Shown here: piece by piece, positions 1-8,310 of the stretch | Layout of the letters: every line of letters starts with the position of its first letter | How positions within the stretch are numbered: position 1 is the stretch's first letter | Assembly (NCBI RefSeq): GCF_016735695.1 | Contig: NZ_JAERQD010000015.1 | Location: forward strand, 62,001-126,000 | DNA from: Microvirga zambiensis WSM3693 | Lineage (GTDB): Bacteria; Pseudomonadota; Alphaproteobacteria; Rhizobiales; Beijerinckiaceae | Direction of reading: 5' to 3' | Length of the DNA: 64,000 nucleotides | The notes under the pieces: generated by a model | What the model saw: the letters and a program-made list of their open reading frames with translations, nothing else | The model's database searches: none | Told to the model about the DNA's origin: nothing | Program-made: the position numbers and the translations under genes

Positions 1-63
1 AAGGCCGCCTACCGAATCCTGATGGCATTGGACAGCCTCTCCGGCGTAGTGGACGCCGAGTGA
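1..63 (+). CDS. C-terminal end of an unidentified protein (partial)
   Basis: The window opens inside a reading frame that encodes the last 20 residues of a protein (ending LSGVVDAE) and stops with TGA. The fragment is too short to assign to a family. It is kept as a gene because the frame is open from base 1, the next gene starts 87 bases later on the same strand, and no competing frame explains the segment. The A+T-richer stretch that follows (TTTTCTTAAG) may hold the end of its transcript or the promoter of the hydrolase. Confidence 0.5.
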   Translation, partial: KAAYRILMALDSLSGVVDAE

Positions 64-150
64 GAAAGTCGTCTTTTCTTAAGCCTCTCCACTTGCGCCG
101 TCGCCGTTTCGTGTAAGCTGCTGCCATTCGCTAAAGAGGGTCCCTACCGC

Positions 151-1005
151 ATGACCAACCAGCTGATCGCGGCCCGCGACCGCTTCACTGCCGCTCACCC
201 CGAGCAGCGCATGACCGTGAGCGGCCGCGAATGGGGCTATGTCAGGGCCGGCGAGGTTGGCCCGGCCTTGCTGCTCATTCCCGGCACGCTCGGCCGCGGC
301 GACATCTTCTGGCATCAGATCGAGGCGCTGCGGAACCGCGCGCGCATCGTCGCCCTCACCTATCCGAGGAGCGGCGGCATCGCAGAATGGGCAGCCGATC
401 TCGCTGAGCTGTGCGGAGAGCTAGGTCTCGACCGGGTCACCGTGTTGGGCTCGTCCCTGGGCGGCTATCTGGCGCAATATTTCGCGGCAACCTATCCTGA
501 GATCGCCGAGCGCCTGATCGCAGCCAACACCCTGCATTCCGCCAGCGACGTTGCAGCTCGCCCGCCCTATTCCTCCGATCTCGACAATGCTCCGATCGAC
601 GAGCTCCGCGCAGGCTTCGGACGCGGTCTCGGCCTGTGGCGCGAGAGCCATCCCGAACAAGCGGAACTGGTCGACCTGCTGATGGCGGAGGTCAACGGGC
701 GGATTCCGGAGCCGGAGCTTCGGACACGGCTGAATGCATTGAAGCATGCGCCTGAGCTGCCACCGGTCGAGATGCCGCGAGAGCGGATTGCAACCATCGA
801 AACCACCGACGATCCCCTGATCCCGGAGACGATGCGCCGGGCTGTCCGCGCTCGGCTCGAACCATCGATTGCCTATCGCTTCGAATGGGGCGGGCACTTT
901 CCGTATGTCACGCGGCCGGGTCTCTACCTGTCGCTTCTGGAAGAACAACTCGGCCTGCCCGTCACAGGGGAAGACTGGGGCGAAGAGGAGTTGCGCACGC
1001 GATGA
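151..1005 (+). CDS. alpha/beta-fold hydrolase
   Basis: A 284-residue protein with the alpha/beta hydrolase layout. The oxyanion-hole segment LLLIPGTLGRG lies near residue 40, the nucleophile elbow GSSLGGY near residue 100, a late acid candidate in TTDDPLIP near residue 220 and the catalytic His in GGHFPYV near residue 250. It should be a soluble esterase-, lactonase- or C-C-hydrolase-like enzyme; the substrate cannot be read from sequence. Its stop codon overlaps the start of the next gene (ATGA), so it is probably cotranslated with the ornithine-cyclodeaminase-like protein and may act on the same compound class. The start at 151 gives a normal family length. Confidence 0.85.
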   Translation: MTNQLIAARDRFTAAHPEQRMTVSGREWGYVRAGEVGPALLLIPGTLGRGDIFWHQIEALRNRARIVALTYPRSGGIAEWAADLAELCGELGLDRVTVLGSSLGGYLAQYFAATYPEIAERLIAANTLHSASDVAARPPYSSDLDNAPIDELRAGFGRGLGLWRESHPEQAELVDLLMAEVNGRIPEPELRTRLNALKHAPELPPVEMPRERIATIETTDDPLIPETMRRAVRARLEPSIAYRFEWGGHFPYVTRPGLYLSLLEEQLGLPVTGEDWGEEELRTR

Positions 1006-2000
1006 TTGTCCTGTCCGATCGAGATGTGCTCTCGCTGCTGCCGATGACCGATGTGATCGAGGTTGTCGCCAACGCGATGGTCGCTGTTTCCGCAGGCGCG
1101 GCCAACCTGCCGCTGCGATCGGTGGTGAATGTGGGCGCACCCAATATGATGGGCGTGATGCCCGGCGCGCTCATGCCAGGCAACGGCCGGATCGATGCCT
1201 GCTTCGGCGTGAAGCTGGTGAGCCTCTTTCCCAACAATCCGGATGCCGGGTACTCGTCCCACCAGGGAGCCATCGTCCTGTTCGAGCCGCAGCATGGTTC
1301 GGCAATCGCCATAATGAATGCCGGGCTTCTGACGGCAATTCGCACGGCAGCCGCAAGTGCCGTGGCGACGCGGGCGCTCGCCCGGCCCGATTGCAGCACG
1401 TTTGCCATGGTCGGCGCTGGAGAGCAGGCCGAGCATCATCTCGAGGCCATGCTTTGCGTGCTGCCATCCCTGCGCGAACTGCGCGTGGCCGGACGCCGGC
1501 GCGAGAAGGCAGAGGCCTTCGCCTCGCACGCCGCTCAGTGTTATCCCGGCCTTGCTGTCGATGTCTTCGATGATGTGCGCCGCGCCGTCGACGGCGCGGA
1601 CCTCATCTGCACGGTTACCTCATCGCCTGAACCGGTATTGATGGGTGACTGGGTGGCACCTGGCACACACCTGAATGTGGTCGGCGCCTCGATCCCTTCG
1701 AAGCGCGAGATCGACGAGGACATGGTCGCCATCTCACGTCTCTATGTCGATTATCGCCCTTCCACCTTCGCTCAGGCCGGCGAGGTTATTCGTGCCATCG
1801 AGAGCGGACGCATCGGTCGCGATCATGTGCTGGCCGAGATCGGCGAGGTGATTGCCGGAAAGGTCGCCGGTCGGACCTCGCCCGATGAGATCACACTCTA
1901 CCGCTCTCTCGGCATCGCAGCCCAGGACCTCGCCTGCGCAAACCATTGCCTGCGCGAGGCAAAGGCCCGCGGCCTGGGCATCGAGGCGTCGCTCGATTGA
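1002..2000 (+). CDS. ornithine cyclodeaminase/mu-crystallin family protein
   Basis: A 332-residue member of the NAD(P)-dependent ornithine cyclodeaminase / mu-crystallin family (ketimine reductases, alanine dehydrogenase-like enzymes and EutC). The N-terminal half carries the substrate domain (AAASAVATRALARPD). The Rossmann motif VGAGEQAEHH lies near residue 140, followed by ICTVTSSPEPVL and the conserved GASIPSKREID segment. The ATG at 1002 overlaps the hydrolase stop, which supports this start over longer in-frame extensions. A second, distant member of the family (eutC) lies at 42698. The substrate is unknown, but pairing with a hydrolase suggests catabolism of an amino acid derivative. 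Confidence 0.85.
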   Translation: MIVLSDRDVLSLLPMTDVIEVVANAMVAVSAGAANLPLRSVVNVGAPNMMGVMPGALMPGNGRIDACFGVKLVSLFPNNPDAGYSSHQGAIVLFEPQHGSAIAIMNAGLLTAIRTAAASAVATRALARPDCSTFAMVGAGEQAEHHLEAMLCVLPSLRELRVAGRRREKAEAFASHAAQCYPGLAVDVFDDVRRAVDGADLICTVTSSPEPVLMGDWVAPGTHLNVVGASIPSKREIDEDMVAISRLYVDYRPSTFAQAGEVIRAIESGRIGRDHVLAEIGEVIAGKVAGRTSPDEITLYRSLGIAAQDLACANHCLREAKARGLGIEASLD

Positions 2001-2077
2001 AGGAGATGCCGCCACTCGGCGATCGCTGCACTTCCGTGGCTCCCAATCCCAGGCGCGCTGTTCTGCCCCTCCTTGTT

Positions 2078-2103
2078 TGACAATTTGAGACAGTAGATTG
2101 TCA
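2078..2103. promoter_or_regulatory. inverted repeat upstream of lipoprotein gene
   Basis: Perfect 7-base arms TGACAAT and ATTGTCA are separated by 12 bases, with a repeated GAGACAG element inside and just right of the palindrome (about 2088 and 2108). A TTGACA at 2077-2082 overlaps the left arm and could be a -35 box. This lies in the 254-base gap between the ornithine-cyclodeaminase-like gene and the lipoprotein. It may be an operator or promoter for the lipoprotein; the role is inferred only from symmetry and position. Confidence 0.35.
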
Positions 2104-2254
2104 TTTAGAGACAGCAGAAAGCATAATTTTTCTCAAGCTTCGACGAGCATTGCATAAGTATCGATTGCTGCTCTACGGTGATCTGCTTAGCATCGCTAGC
2201 TCTCAGCCAGAACGCCAAGCGGCGCACACGGCCTGTGAGGTCGAAGGGGGTTTC

Positions 2255-2431
2255 ATGAAGCGGATCGTGTTCATATTCACAGCAGCGGCTCTGTTGGCCG
2301 GCTGCATGTCGAGTTCGGAATCAGAAAGCCACATGCCGAACTACGTCACATCGCAAGCCTTCCAGGGCCCGGCGATCAGGAACGACACCTTTGGTGGCGC
2401 CGCAATGTCAATGCGGGGTCTTCCGCGATAA
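2255..2431 (+). CDS. small putative lipoprotein
   Basis: A 58-residue protein with a lipoprotein signal: a short basic start (MKR), a hydrophobic stretch and a lipobox LAGC with the acceptor Cys at residue 17. The mature part is only about 42 residues, polar, with no known domain. The GAAGGGGG ribosome-binding site seven bases before ATG 2255 fixes the start; the frame opens further upstream but without a good site. It is followed by a strong hairpin, so it is probably a monocistronic small envelope lipoprotein. Function unknown. Confidence 0.65.
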   Translation: MKRIVFIFTAAALLAGCMSSSESESHMPNYVTSQAFQGPAIRNDTFGGAAMSMRGLPR

Positions 2432-2439
2432 TCGCGCGA

Positions 2440-2468
2440 CCCGCTCGTGGCATTTGGCCACGAGTGGG
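2440..2468. terminator. hairpin after lipoprotein gene
   Basis: CTCGTGGC (2444-2451) pairs with GCCACGAG (2457-2464), and the stem extends by four further pairs including one G-U. There is no clear T-run, so it may be a weak terminator shared with the convergent amidohydrolase gene ending at 2523. Confidence 0.5.
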
Positions 2469-2522
2469 CTGATGCATTTAGCGTCCCGCGCGCCGCCCAT
2501 TTGAGGCGCTCGCGAATTCGCA

Positions 2523-3713
2523 TCAAGGGACTTCGGCCAATGCGATGCCGTCGCGGGCGGTGATCTTTCCGCTCTTAAGCACCATTTTGCGCGGCCGACG
2601 GCTTACGACGGCTTCTGCCAGCGTCTCACCATCGAGAAGAACCAGGTCGGCCCGATCGCCCGGTTGCAGACCATAACCCTCAAGGCCCATCATCCGTGCA
2701 CCGCCATAGGTGCAGGTGTCGAGCGCCAGCGCGACTTCATCGTCGCGCCGCAGGTTGTTGCGCAGGCCGACGAGGAATGCGCGCTCCAGCATGTCCGGAT
2801 TATTGTACGGGCCCCAGGTATCGCGCACTCCATCGGAACCTGCCGCGACGACGATGCCGGCCTCTACGAGGCGCTTGACGGCAGGAGCAGGTCTTGACGC
2901 CGGTGCCGTCGTCAGAATGTGGATCTGCGCATCCGCCAAAGCCTCGATCAGCGCCGCCACATAATCCTGATCGCTCATGCCGAGGCAGAAGGCGTGGCTC
3001 ACTGTGACCTTTCCCTGCAGGCCCAGAGCCTTCGTTCTTTCGATGATCAGCTCCATCGAAAACGCTCCCAGCTCCGCCGGTTCGTGGAGATGGATGTCGA
3101 CCGGCACGCCATAGCGTTCGGCGAGGCCGAATACGACGTCGAGATGTCCCTTCGGATCGCGGTCGATGGCGGAGGGATCTAGTCCGCCGACAACCTGGGC
3201 GCCGAGTTGAAGCGCCCTTTCCATGAGTTCGACAGTGCCGGGCCGAATGAGCATGCCGCTTTGCGGAAAGGCGACGAGCTCGATATCGACGATGTCGCGA
3301 TAGCGCTCCCGCGTTTCGAGAATGCCCTCGATGCCTGCGACGCCGACCTCAGTGTCCACATCCACATGGGTCCGAATATGCGTCACGCCGAGGGAGGCTG
3401 CGAGCACGGCCTGACGGGCCGATTGCCGGGCAGGCTCGATGTCGAGAATCCGCCGCTGCGCGCGCTCGTTCTCGATCTTGTCGATAAGCCTCGGACCGAC
3501 TTCGTTGCGGTACCAGCCCATGCCGAGAAGCGTCTTGTCCATATGCGTATGGGCTTCGACGAGCCCGGGGATGAGGATGGCCCCACCGCCGTCCATGGTC
3601 TCCACGCGGTCCTCGATCGTTTGGCCGTATCCGGCGATCCGCCCGTCGCGGATCGTTACCGACGTTGTCTCGCCGCCCATCGGGCGGATGTTGCGGATCA
3701 CCAGATTCTTCAT
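2523..3713 (-). CDS. cytosine deaminase-like amidohydrolase
   Basis: A metal-dependent amidohydrolase of about 396 residues, closest in motif pattern to the CodA (cytosine deaminase) branch. It has HTHMDK after strand 1, VDIHLHEPAE in the middle, the VSHAFCLG His and the GSDGVRDTWGPYNN aspartate segment characteristic of CodA-like enzymes. Such proteins deaminate cytosine, ammelide/isopropylammelide or related ring nitrogen compounds. The start at 3713 is chosen because GAGGGCG lies upstream and MKNLVIRN matches the usual N-terminus; ATG codons at 3737 and 3749 are alternatives. It diverges from the GntR regulator across a palindromic site, so it is probably under that regulator. Confidence 0.85.
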   Translation of the reverse strand: MKNLVIRNIRPMGGETTSVTIRDGRIAGYGQTIEDRVETMDGGGAILIPGLVEAHTHMDKTLLGMGWYRNEVGPRLIDKIENERAQRRILDIEPARQSARQAVLAASLGVTHIRTHVDVDTEVGVAGIEGILETRERYRDIVDIELVAFPQSGMLIRPGTVELMERALQLGAQVVGGLDPSAIDRDPKGHLDVVFGLAERYGVPVDIHLHEPAELGAFSMELIIERTKALGLQGKVTVSHAFCLGMSDQDYVAALIEALADAQIHILTTAPASRPAPAVKRLVEAGIVVAAGSDGVRDTWGPYNNPDMLERAFLVGLRNNLRRDDEVALALDTCTYGGARMMGLEGYGLQPGDRADLVLLDGETLAEAVVSRRPRKMVLKSGKITARDGIALAEVP

Positions 3714-3781
3714 CAGCGCCCTCGTTTTAGGGTCCATTCCGCCCAGCATTCCTGCAGGGGGTATTGCGGCGGGTGATAATT

Positions 3782-3801
3782 TGTATACATTTATGCATAC
3801 A
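3782..3801. promoter_or_regulatory. putative GntR/FCD operator
   Basis: An imperfect 20-base palindrome of the form TGTAT-n-CAT-nn-ATG-n-ATACA sits between the divergent amidohydrolase and the GntR regulator. The half-site TGTATNCA is typical of FCD-type GntR operators. Related elements recur before the ABC-transporter gene (4735 and 4757). Inferred to be the autoregulatory site of the adjacent regulator. Confidence 0.55.
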
Positions 3802-3888
3802 GAAAGCCAGCCATATCTGGCCTTCCTGAACCACGAGTTTTGTGGAACATAGTTCCTCCCTCAGGTTATTCAGCAAGCCTCGCCCTCG

Positions 3889-4596
3889 ATGAACGCGCCC
3901 GTCAGAAAGCCCAAATCAGCCGCCGGCACCCGGAGCGACTCCGTCTATGCCGGTCTTCGCCGCGCGATCATCGAGCAGGCCCTGATGCCGGGCGACAAGC
4001 TGACCGAAGATGTCATCGGCGACCGGTTCGGCGTCAGCCGAACGATCGTCAGGACGGCTCTGGCGCGTCTTCATGCCGAGGGCCTCGTCGACATGCAGCC
4101 CAACAAGGGCGCGACCATTGCCCAGCCGAGCCTGTCGGAGGCGCAGGACGTCTTCGAGACACGGATGTGCCTTGAGCGCCAAGTCCTTGTCCGACTTGCA
4201 GAAAAGGTCACGAACGCGGATATCGAGCGCCTGCAGCAGCACGTCGATCTCGAGACGAAGGCCAATGCCCATGATGGGCCAGCCGCCATTCGCTTGGCGG
4301 GAGAGTTCCATATTCTTCTTGCATCTCTTTCAGGGAACGGCGTGCTGGCTCGATACGTGGACGAAGTCGTCTCTCGGTGCTCCCTGATCCTCGCACTCTA
4401 CAGCCGTCCCCACTCCTCGGATTGCTCGATCAACGAGCACCAGCAGATCATCGATGCCCTTCGGGTCAGGAACAGCCAAGCTGCCATCGATGCCATGGAT
4501 CACCACCTCAAGGCGGTGACGGACCGGGCGCTCCTGTCGTCCAATTCCGACAAGCACCGCGACATACGGTCCATCCTGGACCGCTACGCTTCCTGA
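3889..4596 (+). CDS. GntR family transcriptional regulator, FCD (FadR) subfamily
   Basis: A 235-residue regulator with an N-terminal winged helix-turn-helix (residues 15-80, with SVYAGLRRAII and GVSRTIVRTALARLHAEGLV) and a C-terminal all-helical FCD ligand domain. FCD metal/ligand residues are visible: GEFHILLA, NEHQQIIDAL and MDHHLKAV. These proteins bind small carboxylates or related ligands and usually repress neighbouring catabolic and transport genes. It is divergent from the cytosine-deaminase-like gene and precedes the peptide-type ABC operon, with matching TTGTATNCA sites before both units. No strong ribosome-binding site is visible, but ATG 3889 gives a normal length. Confidence 0.9.
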   Translation: MNAPVRKPKSAAGTRSDSVYAGLRRAIIEQALMPGDKLTEDVIGDRFGVSRTIVRTALARLHAEGLVDMQPNKGATIAQPSLSEAQDVFETRMCLERQVLVRLAEKVTNADIERLQQHVDLETKANAHDGPAAIRLAGEFHILLASLSGNGVLARYVDEVVSRCSLILALYSRPHSSDCSINEHQQIIDALRVRNSQAAIDAMDHHLKAVTDRALLSSNSDKHRDIRSILDRYAS

Positions 4597-4700
4597 CAGC
4601 CGGGCGGCAGCGCCTTCCAAAACGATCTACAAAGGCGAAACGTCTCTGAGACGCATGGCGTGGCTTAGGGCTGCCGGCTTCCGTGCGCCCATTTGCCGAA

Positions 4701-4721
4701 AATTCCGCCAATCGCGGAATT
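4701..4721. terminator. hairpin between GntR and ABC operon
   Basis: AATTCCGC and GCGGAATT form a perfect 8-base stem with a 5-base loop in the 206-base gap after the GntR gene. No T-run follows, so termination is uncertain. A possible -35 (TTGACG, 4720-4725) begins inside the right arm. Confidence 0.4.
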
Positions 4722-4734
4722 GACGCTCGGCGCT

Positions 4735-4767
4735 TTGTATGCAAATTTTTCTTCCATTGTATCCAAT
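4735..4767. promoter_or_regulatory. two TTGTATNCAA sites before ABC transporter operon
   Basis: TTGTATGCAA (4735-4744) and ATTGTATCCAAT (4756-4767) repeat the half-site of the palindrome at 3782, with centres about 22 bases apart, that is two helical turns. They lie just upstream of the solute-binding protein gene, overlapping the likely promoter. Inferred binding sites for the adjacent GntR regulator. Confidence 0.5.
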
Positions 4768-4802
4768 AAAGAATCCAATCCAGAGGATCTGTGGAGGCCG
4801 AT

Positions 4803-6371
4803 ATGAGAGCCAGATTTGCTGTTAGCCTGACCGTCGCAGCCGGCGCCCTGATGGGGATGTCGGCAGAGGCCAAGACCCTGAGGTGGGCCTCGCCCACGGA
4901 CATCACGACGCTCGACCCCTATGCCCATACGGAGAGCTTCACCACCAGCATGCTGCACCACGTCTTCGATCCGCTGGTCCGCCGCAGCCGCACCCTGGAG
5001 CTGGAGCCCGCCCTGGCGGTGAGCTGGAAGAATGTGAAGCCCGATACCTGGCGCTTCGAGCTGCGCCGGAACGTGAAGTTCCACAACGGCAACCCGTTCA
5101 CCGCCGACGACGTGGTCGCCTCGATCACCCGCATCCTCGATCCTGGCGCCCGGGCGCGCGGCAATCTCGCAACGGTGGTCAAGGCGGAAAAGGTCGACGA
5201 CTTCACGGTCGACATCGTCACGAACGGGCCCTACCCGCTTCTCCTCAACGATCTCGCCGGCATCTACATCCTCGACAAGGAATGGATGGAGGCCAATGGC
5301 GCCCTCAAGCCCGGCAACATCGCAACCGGCGTCACGACGGCGGCATCGACCACCGCCATCGGCACCGGACCGTTCAAGGTCGAATCCTACAAGCCCGATT
5401 CCGGCACGACCTTCGTGGTCAACCCCGATTGGTGGGACAAGCCGCAGCACAACCTCACCCGCATCGAGTTCAAGCCGGTGAAGTCGGACGCTACCCGCGT
5501 CGCCGCCCTGTTGTCGGGCGAGCTCGACCTGATCGCGCCGGCGCCGCTCCAGGATCTGCAGCGGATCTCCTCGTCCCAGGGCTTCAAGGTCATCGAAGAG
5601 CCCTCCTTGCGCCTGATCATGCTCTCGCTCAACTTCCGCCCCGAGCTGAAGGCGATGCCGGGACAGAAGAACCCGCTGCTCGATCTCAAGGTGCGCCAGG
5701 CCATGTGGCATGCGATCGATCTCGAGACGATCAAGAAGCGCGTGATGCGCGACAAGTCGCGCAATACCGGCACGCTCGTCGCACCGCCCGTCCCGGGCTA
5801 TGCGAAGGAGAACGATGCACCGCTCGCCTATGACCAGGCCAAGGCCAAGCAGCTCCTGACCGAGGCCGGCTATCCGAACGGCTTCAAGACCAAGCTCAAC
5901 TGCCCGAACGACCGCTACATCAACGACGAGCAGACCTGCGTCGCCATCGCCTCCATGTGGGCGAAGGTCGGCATCCAGGCGGAACTCCAGACGGAATCCC
6001 GCGCGACCTACTTCCCGCGGCAGGATCGCGGCGAGTTCGACGTGTCGATGGTGGGCTGGGCGACCCTGCCGCCGATGGACGGGTTCAGCGTACTCTCGTC
6101 GCTGCTCACCGAGCAGAAGGACGGCTATGGCGGCTCCAACGCCGGAGCCTACAGCAATCCCAAGGTCGAGGAACTGACCCGCAAGGCGGCCGTGGAGCTC
6201 GACGAGACCAAGCGCCGGGCCATGCTCGTGGAGACGCTCAAGGTCGCGCGGGACAATGTGGCGTACATCCCGCTCCACCAGCAGCCTCTGGCCTGGGCCG
6301 TTCGTGACGGTGTCGATGTCCCGCAGTTCCCGGACGAGTATGTCCGCCTGTGGTTCGCCAACATCAAGTAA
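4803..6371 (+). CDS. ABC transporter substrate-binding protein, peptide/nickel (SBP_bac_5) family
   Basis: A 522-residue periplasmic binding protein of the DppA/OppA family. A Sec signal peptide (MRARFAVSLTVAAGALMGMSAEA) is followed by KTLRWASPTDITTLDPY. The signature FHNGNPFTADDVVASITRI lies near residue 100 and LRLIMLSLNFRPE near residue 280. The ATG at 4803 is preferred over a GTG at 4791 because GGAGG lies five to seven bases before it and the signal peptide then starts normally. It is the first gene of an operon with two permeases and a fused double ATPase, ending in an amidohydrolase. Despite the family name, such systems often carry opines, nucleobase derivatives or other small molecules, which fits the neighbouring amidohydrolases better than peptides. 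Confidence 0.9.
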   Translation: MRARFAVSLTVAAGALMGMSAEAKTLRWASPTDITTLDPYAHTESFTTSMLHHVFDPLVRRSRTLELEPALAVSWKNVKPDTWRFELRRNVKFHNGNPFTADDVVASITRILDPGARARGNLATVVKAEKVDDFTVDIVTNGPYPLLLNDLAGIYILDKEWMEANGALKPGNIATGVTTAASTTAIGTGPFKVESYKPDSGTTFVVNPDWWDKPQHNLTRIEFKPVKSDATRVAALLSGELDLIAPAPLQDLQRISSSQGFKVIEEPSLRLIMLSLNFRPELKAMPGQKNPLLDLKVRQAMWHAIDLETIKKRVMRDKSRNTGTLVAPPVPGYAKENDAPLAYDQAKAKQLLTEAGYPNGFKTKLNCPNDRYINDEQTCVAIASMWAKVGIQAELQTESRATYFPRQDRGEFDVSMVGWATLPPMDGFSVLSSLLTEQKDGYGGSNAGAYSNPKVEELTRKAAVELDETKRRAMLVETLKVARDNVAYIPLHQQPLAWAVRDGVDVPQFPDEYVRLWFANIK

Positions 6372-6427
6372 ACCCGCAGCAGGAGACGCGCGGCTCGTCT
6401 CGGTGAGACGGGCCGCCGGGAAACGCC

Positions 6428-7399
6428 ATGCTCAAAGTCCTCCTCTCCCGGCTCGGACAAGCCGCCCTCGTCATGCTCGTCGTGTCGGCGGTGTCGTTCG
6501 TGATGTTCCGCTATGTCGGCGATCCCGTCGCGACCATGTCGCGGGAGAACGCTTCCGTCGAGGAAAAGGCGGAACTCCGGCGCTCCCTCGGCCTCGATCA
6601 GCCGCTCGTGGTCCAGTATGGCCGCTTCCTCGGCCGCACCCTGCGCGGCGATCTGGGGATCAGCTACCGCAATCAGCGGCCGGTGACCGAACTCATCGCC
6701 GAGCGGCTTCCCGCCACGCTGGAACTCGTGATCGTCGCGACGATCCTGTCGCTCGCTCTCGGCATTCCGCTCGGCGTGCTCTGCGCCCTTAAACCCAATG
6801 GCATTGCAGCCCGATTGGTGCAGGCATTGTCTCTCATCGGAATCTCGACCCCCACCTTCGTGACCGGCATCGTGCTCATCCTCGTCTTTGCGGTGTCGCT
6901 CGGCTGGCTGCCCTCCTTCGGACGCGGACAGGTCGTCGATCTCGGCTGGTGGTCGACGGGCTTTCTCACCATCAGCGGTCTGAAGTCGCTGCTCCTGCCC
7001 GGCATCACGCTCGCTCTCTACCAGCTCACCCTCATCATGCGTCTGGTTAGGGCCGAGATGATCGATGTCCTGTCGAGCGACTATATCCGCTTCGCGAAGG
7101 CACGCGGGTTGCCGACCCGCTACATCCACTTCCGGCTTGCCTTGAGAAACGCCCTCATGCCGGTCATCACGGTCACGGGTCTCCAGATCGGCTCGCTCAT
7201 CGCCTTTGCCATCGTCACCGAAACCGTCTTCCAGTGGCCTGGCATGGGCCTTCTCTTCATCCAGGCCGTGAGCTTCGTCGATATTCCCGTCATGGCGGCC
7301 TACCTGCTGTTCGTCGGTCTTCTCTTCGTCCTCATCAACACCGTGGTCGACATCCTCTACGCGGTCGTCGATCCCCGCCTGCGCGCGAGGTCCGCATGA
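6428..7399 (+). CDS. ABC transporter permease, DppB type
   Basis: A 323-residue inner-membrane permease of the peptide-type importer. It has an N-terminal membrane anchor (residues 5-30) and then the TM core, with the EAA-like loop DYIRFAKARGLPTRYIHFR near residues 218-236 that docks to the ATPase. The periplasmic segment with PVTELIAERLPATLEL is typical of DppB/OppB. It is followed by the partner permease with an ATGA overlap, showing tight translational coupling. Confidence 0.93.
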   Translation: MLKVLLSRLGQAALVMLVVSAVSFVMFRYVGDPVATMSRENASVEEKAELRRSLGLDQPLVVQYGRFLGRTLRGDLGISYRNQRPVTELIAERLPATLELVIVATILSLALGIPLGVLCALKPNGIAARLVQALSLIGISTPTFVTGIVLILVFAVSLGWLPSFGRGQVVDLGWWSTGFLTISGLKSLLLPGITLALYQLTLIMRLVRAEMIDVLSSDYIRFAKARGLPTRYIHFRLALRNALMPVITVTGLQIGSLIAFAIVTETVFQWPGMGLLFIQAVSFVDIPVMAAYLLFVGLLFVLINTVVDILYAVVDPRLRARSA

Positions 7400-8310
7400 A
7401 AACGCTTGCCGCCACTCCCGGTCGGTTCATCCGCCTCGGCGCCCCGATCTCTGTGATCGTCGCCGCGATCATAGCGCTCATTCTCGTCGCCTGCGCGCTG
7501 CTGGCCTCCTGGATTGCGCCTTACGATCCGACCGATCTCGCCTCGTTCGAACTGATCAATGCCGAGCTGCCGCCCGCCTTCACGGCCGATGGCGATTCTC
7601 GCTTCCTGCTCGGCACCGACAACCAGGGCCGCGACCTGCTCTCGGCCATGCTCTACGGTGCACGCGTGTCCATCGCCATCGGCGGCGGTGCGGTCCTGCT
7701 CGCCGCCACCCTCGGCGTCACGCTCGGCCTTCTCGCAGGCTACTTCGGCGGCAGGGTCGATGCACTGATCATGCGGGTCGCCGACGTGATCCTGAGCTTT
7801 CCCACCATCCTGCTTGCCCTTCTGGTCAGCGGCATCGCACGGGCGATCTTCCCCGGAGCGGCAACGGCGGAATGGGCGCCGGTGATCCTGATCTGCGCCA
7901 TCGCAATCCATGAATGGGTGCAATATGCCCGCACCGTACGGGCGGCCACCATGGTCGAGACGGCCAAGGACTATGTTCGCGCCGCGAAGGTCATCGGCCT
8001 GCCGCCGCGCCGGATCATGCTGCGGCACATCCTGCCCAATGTAATGAGCCCGGTCCTCGTCATCTCGACCATCAATCTTGCAGCGGCCGTTCTCACTGAA
8101 GCCACCTTGTCCTTCCTCGGGGTCGGCATGCCCCCAACCTATCCCTCGCTCGGCACGCTCATCCGGATCGGCAACGAGTTCGTCTTTTCCGGCATCTGGT
8201 GGATCGCCCTCTTCCCGGCCCTTGCCCTCGTGATCCTCGTGCTTGCCGTCAACATCGTCGGAGACTGGCTCCGCGATCGCTTCAATCCCAAGCTGAGGGT
8301 GAAACGATGA
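7396..8310 (+). CDS. ABC transporter permease, DppC type
   Basis: A 304-residue permease, the second membrane half of the importer. The sequence shows the OppC/DppC N-terminal extension with PYDPTDLASFE, then GTDNQGRDLLSAMLYGARVS, and the EAA loop KDYVRAAKVIGLPPRRIMLRH. The start at ATG 7396 overlaps the stop of the preceding permease, and its own stop overlaps the ATPase start. Five or six membrane segments are apparent. Function follows from family and operon position. Confidence 0.93.
   Translation: MKTLAATPGRFIRLGAPISVIVAAIIALILVACALLASWIAPYDPTDLASFELINAELPPAFTADGDSRFLLGTDNQGRDLLSAMLYGARVSIAIGGGAVLLAATLGVTLGLLAGYFGGRVDALIMRVADVILSFPTILLALLVSGIARAIFPGAATAEWAPVILICAIAIHEWVQYARTVRAATMVETAKDYVRAAKVIGLPPRRIMLRHILPNVMSPVLVISTINLAAAVLTEATLSFLGVGMPPTYPSLGTLIRIGNEFVFSGIWWIALFPALALVILVLAVNIVGDWLRDRFNPKLRVKR

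Noticed and set aside
4665..6278. Minus-strand open frame opposite the substrate-binding protein gene
   Set aside because: His/Arg/Gly-rich translation without motifs; the plus-strand gene has a signal peptide and SBP_bac_5 signature.
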